Source: Bacteroidales bacterium (GTDB lineage: Bacteria; Bacteroidota; Bacteroidia; Bacteroidales; JAAUTT01). Taken from it: DNA of 9,746 nt. Position 1 is the stretch's first letter, and each line of letters opens with the position of its first letter. The position numbers were made by a program, and so were the translations under genes. Under the pieces are notes generated by a model. It searched no databases. It had not been told where the DNA came from and worked only from the letters and a program-made list of their open reading frames with translations. Positions 1 to 5,996 of the stretch are shown here, in pieces. The DNA is taken from positions 1 to 9,746 of the forward strand of contig JAAUTT010000098.1 in NCBI GenBank assembly GCA_012031335.1. The letters run 5' to 3'.

Positions 1-45
1 TTCCATATTTATTTTTTGAGATTCCTTATGATTAACTTCTGTTCT

Positions 46-954
46 TTACATCCATTTTTCCGAAAGAATATTACCCTGGATGCCTACTGTAATAGCTTTT
101 ACAGGTACTTTTCTTTTTGCTTTTCGGGCAGCACTTAATGTTAGCTGAAGCAAGCCTCCGCAACAAGGTACTTCCATAATTAAAACAGTTAATGTGTTAA
201 TCCGGGCATCATCAATTAAGCGAATTATTTTTTCGGTATACACATCCTTGTTTTGGTCGAGCTTGGGGCAGGCTATACCAAGAGTTTTGCCTTTTAAGTA
301 TTTGTTATGAAAATTTCCAAGCGAGTATGCAACACAGTCGGCCGATAAAACAAAATCAGATTCCTGAAAATGTGAAGCTGCAGGATTAATCAGGTGCATC
401 TGAACAGGCCATTGAGTTAATGCTGAAGAAATGTTTACTGCTATTTCGGCGGCCTGAGATACGGGTTTAAATGTTATAGATTGAGAACCGGGGCATCCTT
501 TCCCTTCGTAGTCATTTGCAGGTGTAATGTTTAACTTCATAAAACCTGGTTTTTCTTTTTCTGATTTGTAATTTTCCACTTCTGTAATGATTTCTGCCAC
601 TTCCAGATTTATTACCGATCTGTTTTCTCGCAGATAATTTATGCCTTCGCGTAAATAGCCCTGTTCGTTATGGTCAATCAGGTGCTTCAAATGAGCAAGT
701 ACAACATTTTGGGATTTGGTAACCATCTCAGCCATTACAAGAGTTTCATCGTATGGTGAGGCTTCCCTTGTAATAATTTCAAGAGCCCCTTCGGGGCAGT
801 GACCGAGGCAAGCTCCAAGTCCATCGCACATTAAATCGCTAATTAAAACCGCTTTTCCATCAATTATCTGTAAAGCGCCTTCGTGACAATTGGGTACGCA
901 CATGCCACAACCGGTGCATTTCTCCTCATCTATTTTTACAATTTCCCTGTTCAT
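46..954 (-). CDS. 4Fe-4S ferredoxin-like protein with Cys-rich C-terminal domain, Rrf2-linked
   Basis: A cytoplasmic iron-sulfur protein of 302 residues with no signal peptide or membrane helix. The first 55 residues form a bacterial dicluster ferredoxin fold. The first motif is complete (C13, C16, C19, C23). In the second, C43-x5-C49-x3-C53-P, the position of the second cysteine is Leu46, so one cluster has only three cysteine ligands. The remaining 240 residues carry scattered cysteines in short motifs (GCPGS, ADC, ACPK and PCCGG at 262-267) that could bind another cluster or form a redox site. From memory, such proteins occur in anaerobic Bacteroidota and Clostridia near hybrid-cluster-protein genes and act in electron transfer under redox or nitrosative stress; no such gene is visible here. 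The ATG at 954 directly precedes the ferredoxin domain and follows a TATATTTG promoter box. It lies 64 bp downstream of an Rrf2 regulator on the same strand. Its electron partner is unknown. Confidence 0.85.
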   Translation of the reverse strand: MNREIVKIDEEKCTGCGMCVPNCHEGALQIIDGKAVLISDLMCDGLGACLGHCPEGALEIITREASPYDETLVMAEMVTKSQNVVLAHLKHLIDHNEQGYLREGINYLRENRSVINLEVAEIITEVENYKSEKEKPGFMKLNITPANDYEGKGCPGSQSITFKPVSQAAEIAVNISSALTQWPVQMHLINPAASHFQESDFVLSADCVAYSLGNFHNKYLKGKTLGIACPKLDQNKDVYTEKIIRLIDDARINTLTVLIMEVPCCGGLLQLTLSAARKAKRKVPVKAITVGIQGNILSEKWM

Positions 955-969
955 TGCTGTTTCTTTTTA

Positions 970-977
970 CAAATATA
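970..977 (-). promoter_or_regulatory. Bacteroidota -7 box for the ferredoxin-like gene
   Basis: Read on the minus strand this is TATATTTG, an exact match to the Bacteroidota -7 consensus TAnnTTTG. It ends 15 bp before the ATG of the iron-sulfur protein. No convincing -33 TTG is seen at the usual distance. The GGTA-N6-TACC inverted repeat lies just upstream, where a bound regulator would sit between the two promoter elements. Confidence 0.5.
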
Positions 978-983
978 AGTAAA

Positions 984-1001
984 TAGGTAAATGAATACCT
1001 A
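984..1001. promoter_or_regulatory. Inverted-repeat operator, site A (TAGGTA-N6-TACCTA)
   Basis: Perfect 6-bp arms, TAGGTA (984-989) and TACCTA (996-1001), are separated by 6 bp. The core GGTAAATGAATACC (986-999) matches the site in front of the Rrf2 gene (1426-1439) at 12 of 14 bases, with identical arms and spacing. It lies just upstream of the -7 box of the ferredoxin-like gene. Its likely ligand is the adjacent Rrf2 dimer, which is inference. Confidence 0.6.
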
Positions 1002-1018
1002 AATGTATTTAAATTTTT

Positions 1019-1420
1019 TTATTTGATGAATTGATTGAGTGTTTGACTCCTTAGATAATTAATAAACTCGGTTGAGATTTTAAAGGTGATATTATTCATT
1101 ATGCAATGGTCGAGAGGGCAAACGGGCGACTGGAAAAGACAATGAGCGATTTCGGCTTTCCCCTCTATAGCTTCATAAATATCAAGAAACGAAATCTGAT
1201 CGGCAGGTTTCTTTAGGATAAAACCTCCAGCCGGTCCCCTGGTGGAACTGATAAGACCATCTTTGGCAAGACGTTGCATAACTTTTGCTACATGATGTTT
1301 CGAAGTTTTTGTGATATCGGCAATTTTAATAACGTTAATAAGTCCCTCGGATTTTGCTACCAGTACCATTGCATGTATCGCAATGGAGGAGGCTTCGGAA
1401 AGTGAAAACAACTTTGCCAT
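1019..1420 (-). CDS. Rrf2-family iron-sulfur transcriptional regulator
   Basis: A DNA-binding protein of 133 residues. It has an N-terminal winged helix with the Rrf2 hallmark wing (STRGPAGGF at about 59-67, followed by the KPADQISFLDIYEAIEG stretch). Three cysteines, C94-x6-C101-x4-C106, match the cluster-binding loop of IscR/NsrR-type members, so it probably senses iron-sulfur status, oxygen, nitric oxide or redox state. I chose the ATG at 1420: residues MAKLFSLSEA begin the family's usual N-terminus, and the upstream in-frame ATG at 1441 would put the inverted repeat and part of the promoter inside the gene. It is followed after 64 bp by the ferredoxin-like gene, and both promoters carry the same palindrome, which suggests autoregulation plus control of that gene. 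Which Rrf2 subfamily it belongs to cannot be decided from sequence alone. Confidence 0.88.
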   Translation of the reverse strand: MAKLFSLSEASSIAIHAMVLVAKSEGLINVIKIADITKTSKHHVAKVMQRLAKDGLISSTRGPAGGFILKKPADQISFLDIYEAIEGKAEIAHCLFQSPVCPLDHCIMNNITFKISTEFINYLRSQTLNQFIK

Positions 1421-1425
1421 AATTC

Positions 1426-1439
1426 GGTAATTAAATACC
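1426..1439. promoter_or_regulatory. Inverted-repeat operator, site B (GGTA-N6-TACC)
   Basis: GGTAATTAAATACC lies 5 bp upstream of the Rrf2 start codon and abuts the TATATTTG -7 box, so it covers the expected transcription start. Arms and spacing are identical to site A. Binding here would block transcription of the regulator itself. Confidence 0.6.
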
Positions 1440-1446
1440 AAATATA
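1439..1446 (-). promoter_or_regulatory. -7 box for the Rrf2 gene
   Basis: TATATTTG on the minus strand is an exact TAnnTTTG match, 18 bp upstream of the Rrf2 ATG. It overlaps operator site B by one base and the end of the long inverted repeat at 1444-1477. A TTG lies 24 bp further upstream, slightly beyond the usual spacing. Confidence 0.5.
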
Positions 1447-1477
1447 ATTGAAAATGCGAAACTACATTTTCAATTAT
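1444..1477. repeat. Perfect 13-bp inverted repeat upstream of the Rrf2 gene
   Basis: ATAATTGAAAATG (1444-1456) and its exact reverse complement CATTTTCAATTAT (1465-1477) flank the 8-base loop CGAAACTA. It lies between the divergently oriented Rrf2 and porin genes and reaches into the -7 box of the Rrf2 gene. No T-run follows and no gene ends here, so a terminator is unlikely. A second regulator site or a cruciform is possible. Confidence 0.6.
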
Positions 1478-1612
1478 CCCAATTAAATTGTAACTTCAGT
1501 ATAAAAGCTGCTTTTTAACAAAATACATTTAAACGATCTGCACATTAGTATTTGTGAGCGTACATAAGGGAATCTTGTTTATTCTTAAAGTATATATGAG
1601 GGAGGCTCTGAG

Positions 1613-2784
1613 ATGGGTAAATACTTAAAGCGATTTTTAATCTTTATTTTTTTATTGGTATATGTTATACTGAATGCTTTCCGCAAACTAAGTTCAGTGA
1701 AGCTTTCACATTTAATACAAAAGTTACGGGCGATTTCATTTATAATCATTCGGGAGGTATTAAAAAGGGATATACATATATTGGCATGGAAGATTTTTCT
1801 ATAGCCTTTGATACCGAAAGTTTGCCGGTTGGTGGAATGGCGGACATGTTTTTGTGCATGGGTTAAATGCGCATGGTAAAGGTCCAAGTGAATTTTTTAC
1901 CGGAGATATTCAGGTTCTTTCCAACATTGAAGCTGGAGATTATACCGGATTGTACGAATTTTATTACAGTCAATCTTTTGGCGGGTTTTCATTATTACTT
2001 GGTCAGCACGATCTCAATTCGGAATTTATCGGGACTAAGTATGGAGGCACTTTTATAAACAGTTCTTTTGGAATAGCTCCGTCGATATCTTTAAATGTAC
2101 CGGTTTCAATTTATCCGGTAGCCGCTCCGTGTATTCTATTTAAATATGAATCGCCTGGGATGATGGTCTATAAATTGGCAATATATGATGGCGATCCTGG
2201 GAATTTCGAGAGTAACCGATTTAATTTACAATGGAATGTGAATGCTAAAGAAGGGCTTTTTAATATTGGAGAAATCGAATATAATTTAATACGGAACGAT
2301 CAGTTGAATGCTGTTTTATAAGGGTGGTATGTTTTATCACTCAGGTACTTTTCCGGATTATTCCGATACAACAATATTTCATCGTGGAAACTACGGATTT
2401 TATGTCATTGTTGATCAGGCATTTTTCAACAGAAGTCTACATGCCGGAAGAGGCTTGTTGTTTTTTACCCAGGCTGGTTTTTCCCCGGGATCTTTTAATC
2501 AAATAGGATATTATATCGGAGCTGGTTTACGGTACCACGGGCTAATATCCGGAAGGTTCTACGACGAAATTGGATTGGCCTTTGCCACCGTTGGCCTTGG
2601 TAAACCTTACAAAAAATTATATCAATCTCCATATTCCAACGAAACTACAATTGAAGCTACCTATAAATTTAAATTCGGCAAGAATTACTCAATACAACCT
2701 AATATCCAATATATTATTAACCCAGGTACAGGTGAATACAATAATTGCTTTGTTTCACTAATTCGTTTTACTCTTGAATATTAA
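1613..2784 (+). CDS. OprB-family carbohydrate porin (three frameshifts as read)
   Basis: An outer-membrane beta-barrel for sugar diffusion, about 390 residues when the frame is repaired, which is normal for the family. The ATG at 1613 begins a signal peptide (MGKYLKRFLIFIFLLVYVI) and follows a purine-rich GGGAGG about 9 bp upstream. The mature part shows typical OprB stretches: GGIKKGYTYIG, FDTESL, HGLNAHG, TGDIQVLSNIEA, FYYSQSF, GQHDLNSEF, YDGDPG, and later KGGMFYHSGTFPD. The C-terminus (RFTLEY) ends in an aromatic residue, as barrel proteins do. Three shifts break it: near 1678-1681 (one base missing in a T run, rejoining the reading frame as NAFPQTKFSEAF), near 1821-1833 (one base missing), and at 2313-2316 (one extra T). 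No other stop interrupts it. It is either an assembly artefact or a recent pseudogene. The family call is confident; the transported sugar is unknown. Confidence 0.8.
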
Positions 2785-2808
2785 TTAATTATGTTTTAAT
2801 TTATCTTT

Positions 2809-2840
2809 TTTGTTAAACCCGGCAAAATTCCTTAAATTTA
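2809..2840 (+). promoter_or_regulatory. Promoter of the chemotaxis receptor gene
   Basis: TTTG (2809-2812), a 20-bp spacer and TAAATTTA (2833-2840, one mismatch to TAnnTTTG) form a Bacteroidota-type promoter. It lies 24 bp upstream of the ATG at 2865. Confidence 0.45.
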
Positions 2841-2864
2841 ATTAAACCATAAAACTTAAATTTT

Positions 2865-4389
2865 ATGAGCAATTTATTTAGGAATATTTCTGTTCGTAAC
2901 AGATTTATTATTGTATTTGGTCTTATTGTACTGCTAAACTTAACCAGTTTGTTTATAACATTTAAAGATTTGGGGACAATGCGAAGCATAAGCGATGAGC
3001 TTTATAATTTACATTTTATGGGAATGAACCGGTTAATCGAATCCGACAGGGATGCTTACCAGTCGCGACTGGCTATTAGCGAATCATTTAGTGCAACCAA
3101 CAGATCCAACAGCGCTTCGGTAGGCAACTCACGGAAGAAATAATTTCTAATCTTGAACAGATAGATACCCGGTATTCTAATTTTTTAGAACTCTATAAAC
3201 AGGCTGTAAATGATTCGCACGAAGATATTAACAATACCGTACGCGATAATTATAATAAGTTGAAATCCATAACCGGTAATCTGGTAAATATGCTCAAGTC
3301 AAATCAGTATGATGAGGCTGAGGTGGTTTACTTTTCGGAATACATACCTGTTTTTGATACAATGCGTGAGGCAATGAATCAATATACTGATCTGTTTCTG
3401 GCAGAAACAGATACCAATTACATTCAGGCTCAAAAAACCGGAAAAGGAATTTATGTTTCTACCAGCATTGGATTTTTGCTTCTTATTACAATTCTTATAT
3501 TTAGTGCTTATTTGTTAACAATCAGCATTACAGTGCCGTTAAAAAACGTAATTACTGCTGCCGAAGAAATTGCTGGTGGAAATCTGCATGTCAAAATTGA
3601 GGCAGAGGGAAATAATGAAACAACGCAAGTATTGAAGGCTGTTGAAAAATGAGGATAAAGCTTTCGGGTATTCTTAGTGATATTATTACTGCTGCAAACA
3701 ATATTTCATCCGCCAGCGAAAATCTTAATGGCCGGTCGCAAAAGATGGCACAGGGAGCAACAGAACAGGCAAGCTCGGTAGAGGAATTATCTTCGGCAAT
3801 GGAACAAATGGCTTCCAATATTCAGCAAAACTCCGACAATTCATCTCAGACTGAAAAAATTGCTATTAATGCCGCATCGGGAATCAAAAAGGGAAGTACT
3901 GCAACTATTGAGGCTGTGGGGTCAATGAATGAAATCGCAGCTAAAATCTCCATCATTAACGACATTGCTTTCCAGACAAATATACTTGCCCTGAATGCTG
4001 CCGTTGAAGCCGCACGAGCCGGAGAGCATGGTAAGGGTTTTGCAGTTGTAGCTGCCGAAGTTCGTAAACTTGCAGAACGAAGTAAAATCGCTGCTGATGA
4101 AATTGAACATTTATCACGCTCGGTAATGGGCACGTCTCAACAGGCTGGTAGCCAGCTGCAACAACTGGTGCCTGAAATTGAAAAAACAGCTCGTCTCGTT
4201 CAGGAAATTACAGCATCAAGTCTTGAACAAAACAGTGGTGCCGATTTAATTAATAATACAATACAGCAGTTAAATCAGGTAACACAGCAAAATGCTGCTC
4301 TGGCCGAAGATGTAGCTGCCAGTGCTGAGGAACTTTCCGGACAAGCGCAACAGCTTTCGGAAATAACCGAATACTTTAAAAAAGCTTAA
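2865..4389 (+). CDS. Methyl-accepting chemotaxis protein (two frameshifts as read)
   Basis: An inner-membrane receptor that signals to CheA/CheW, about 508 residues when repaired. The order is: transmembrane helix 1 at about residues 14-33, a short helical periplasmic domain resembling the four-helix-bundle MCP sensor, transmembrane helix 2 (from about 3450, [20 protein letters not shown]), a HAMP domain ([20 protein letters not shown]), and a cytoplasmic signalling coiled coil. Its hairpin tip is unmistakable at about 3961-4090 ([20 protein letters not shown], then [19 protein letters not shown]). Glutamine/glutamate-rich stretches on both sides ([29 protein letters not shown]) are likely methylation regions. 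There is no C-terminal docking pentapeptide of the NWETF type. Shifts lie near 3094-3100 (one base missing) and at the A run 3645-3650 (one A missing, restoring [11 protein letters not shown]). No other stop is present in the joined frames. The ligand is unknown, and no che genes are nearby. Confidence 0.88.
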
Positions 4390-4410
4390 AAGTATTTAGC
4401 CTTTCAAAGG

Positions 4411-5195
4411 TTATATCATGAAATTATCAATTACCTGAAGCATAGCTGGATGTAATTTGCCCGATGCTACAATTTCAGGTGCAAAAATATCTTCCTTCCC
4501 ATTAAAGGTGCTGGCGATGCCACCTGCTTCTTTAACAAGAATATATCCCGCTGCAATATCCCAGGGGTGAAGATTAAATTCAATAAATGAGTCAGCGTAC
4601 CCTGCTGCTACATATAGCATATCAAGAGCTGCAGAACCTGTAATACGGATACCCAGCGAATTTTCATAGATATGGCGTATGAGCGAGAAATATTGAGTCG
4701 ACCGTTCATTCATGTGGTATGGAGTTCCTATTATTACCAGGGATTTTCGAGATGAGTATTATCTTTACATGTATGGCATTTCCATCACAATAGGCTCCTC
4801 CTCCTTTCCAGGCATAATAACATTTATTAGACGGGATATCGTAGGTAACACCCAGAAGAACTTCGTTTTTATCCACAAGGGCCAAAGTTGAGGTATAAAG
4901 GGGGAAGCCGGTGATGTAATTGGTTGTTCCGTCGAGTGGGTCTACAATCCAGCTGATGATGCCTTTTTTGTCGGTAGTTTTTTCTTCAGTTATAAATCCG
5001 GCTTCGGGCAATAATTTCGAAAGCCTTTCGACTAACATTTTTTCGGCTGTATGATCCACATAAGATACAAGGTCGCGTGCACTCTTGTTTAAAACCGCCC
5101 CCTGATCAAAGAGAACCCGTTCGGACCGGATATATTCACCAACTTCTTTTATAATTTCTATGGCCGAGAGGCACAGTGTTTTTTAAGTTTTCCAT
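4411..5195 (-). CDS. Inositol monophosphatase-family phosphatase (three frameshifts as read)
   Basis: A cytoplasmic magnesium-dependent sugar/inositol phosphate phosphatase, about 261 residues when repaired, the usual family length. The metal-binding motifs are intact: GFITEEKT (about 4980-5000), WIVDPLDGTTNY (4918-4953) and HPWDIAAGYILVKEAGG (4520-4571). The start is the ATG at 5195. The repaired N-terminus reads MENLKTLCLSAIEIIKEVGE, followed by KSARDLVSYVDHTAEK. Shifts are at the T run 5181-5186 (one extra base), near 4761-4766 (one missing, restoring HVKDNTHLE) and near 4740-4747 (one missing, restoring LENSLVIIGTPYHMNERS). The gene converges on the chemotaxis receptor gene with 21 bp between the stops. 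Substrates in this family range from inositol phosphate to 3'-phosphoadenosine 5'-phosphate and fructose bisphosphate; the motifs fit the inositol-phosphatase branch best, but the substrate is unproven. Confidence 0.88.
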
Positions 5196-5223
5196 TTTGC
5201 TTTTGTTTTCAGTTCCAATACTA

Positions 5224-5231
5224 CAAAAATA
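5224..5231 (-). promoter_or_regulatory. -7 box for the phosphatase gene
   Basis: TATTTTTG on the minus strand exactly matches TAnnTTTG and lies 28 bp upstream of the ATG at 5195. The -33 region holds only a weak TTAAG. Confidence 0.4.
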
Positions 5232-5276
5232 TTGTTGAAACCTTGCTGACTTAATATTTTTTGTATACGTTACCTT

Positions 5277-5298
5277 AATTTTTCAAATATGAAAAATT
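5277..5298. repeat. 9-bp inverted repeat between the divergent phosphatase and acetyltransferase genes
   Basis: AATTTTTCA and TGAAAAATT flank a 4-base AATA loop. It is AT-only apart from one pair and sits in a divergent promoter region, so a terminator is unlikely; it may be a protein site or chance in AT-rich DNA. Confidence 0.4.
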
Positions 5299-5332
5299 GC
5301 CCCTGATTTTTAATAATCCTGGTAAATTATCA

Positions 5333-5364
5333 TTGTCAATGTTCAAATCAAACTATTACCTTTA
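5333..5364 (+). promoter_or_regulatory. Promoter of the GNAT acetyltransferase gene
   Basis: TTG (5333-5335), a 21-bp spacer and TACCTTTA (5357-5364, one mismatch to TAnnTTTG) form a Bacteroidota promoter 20 bp upstream of the ATG. Its -7 box overlaps the palindrome at 5361-5374. Confidence 0.45.
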
Positions 5365-5374
5365 ACCGGTTAAA
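5361..5374. promoter_or_regulatory. Perfect 14-bp palindrome, likely operator
   Basis: TTTAACCGGTTAAA reads the same on both strands with no spacer. It overlaps the -7 box and ends 10 bp before the ATG at 5385. The central CG with flanking A/T resembles LacI-type operators in form only; no such regulator is in the window. Confidence 0.5.
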
Positions 5375-5384
5375 CGCAAAAAAT

Positions 5385-5888
5385 ATGGATGTCTTAATAA
5401 AGTTTACACCGGTTGAAGAAAAGCACATTGAAGAAATTAAGGATATCTATAATTATTATGTGCAAAATACAACTGTTACTTTTCATGCTGAATTGCTGGA
5501 TAATTTGGAAATGAGGGAGATCTTGTTTTTCAAAAATTCAAGATTTTCGTCTTACGCTATTCTGTTACCTGATGATAAAATTGCAGGTTACCTAATATTA
5601 GGGTATTATAAACCACGACAAGCCTACGATTATACTGCCGAAGTTACTGTTTATCTTCATCCTGATTATACCGGGAAGGGGATTGGGAACAAAGCAATGA
5701 AATTTATTGAGGAAATTGCGCATGAAAAGAAGTTTCACGCGTTATTAGGTGTGATATGTTCCGAGAACGTTTCGAGTATTAATCTTTTCAAAAAATTCGG
5801 ATACTGGGAGTGTGCACATTTCCGCGAAGTGGGCTTAAAATATGGCCGACTTCTGGATGTGGTGGTTTATGAAAAAATTTTAGCCTAA
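5385..5888 (+). CDS. GNAT N-acetyltransferase, phosphinothricin/amino-acid acetyltransferase type
   Basis: A cytoplasmic acetyl-CoA-dependent N-acetyltransferase of 167 residues, intact and of normal length. The acetyl-CoA site is visible: strand EVTVYLHPDY (86-95), then the pyrophosphate loop TGKGIG (96-101). Downstream, SENVSSINLFKKFGYWE (126-142) and the VGLKYGRLLDVVVYEK ending (149-164) match the Pat/Bar/MnaT-type group, which acetylates L-amino acids such as methionine sulfoximine or methionine sulfone, or phosphinothricin. The assignment to that group is by motif; the true substrate is unknown. The ATG at 5385 fits the family N-terminus (IKFTPVEEKHIEEIKDIYN). The promoter overlaps a perfect palindrome, suggesting repression. 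It is one of the few genes in the middle of the window without a frameshift. Confidence 0.85.
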   Translation: MDVLIKFTPVEEKHIEEIKDIYNYYVQNTTVTFHAELLDNLEMREILFFKNSRFSSYAILLPDDKIAGYLILGYYKPRQAYDYTAEVTVYLHPDYTGKGIGNKAMKFIEEIAHEKKFHALLGVICSENVSSINLFKKFGYWECAHFREVGLKYGRLLDVVVYEKILA

Positions 5889-5949
5889 TGTGATCGTAAT
5901 TTAAGGGTCAATTTTAGTTTGCGGATCAACATACAATTAAAAAAACAAT

Positions 5950-5957
5950 TAAGTTTG
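5950..5957 (+). promoter_or_regulatory. -7 box for the membrane regulator gene
   Basis: TAAGTTTG exactly matches TAnnTTTG. Transcription would start near 5963, giving a leader of about 34 nt to the ATG at 5997. This argues against a gene start upstream, for example at the TTG at 5919, and makes the ATG at 5970 nearly leaderless. No good -33 box is seen at the standard distance. Confidence 0.4.
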
Positions 5958-5996
5958 CCTGAACGATATATGTTTCTAAAAGCATTACTTACTAAC

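Noticed and set aside
1547..1554. AGTATTTG as a porin promoter
   Set aside because: It has one mismatch to the -7 consensus and no TTG at the right distance upstream, so support is too weak.
1585..1887. Open frame of 100 codons on the minus strand
   Set aside because: It lies opposite the start of the porin gene, whose signal peptide and family motifs are clear, and it has no recognisable domain.
3846..4133. Minus-strand open frames opposite the chemotaxis receptor, also at 3591-3818 and 3922-4110
   Set aside because: They are mirror frames of the highly conserved receptor signalling domain, with composition set by that gene.
4400..4410. CCTTTCAAAGG palindrome between the convergent stops as a bidirectional terminator
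   Set aside because: The arms are only 5 bp with a one-base centre, and no T-run follows on either strand, so a stable hairpin is unlikely.
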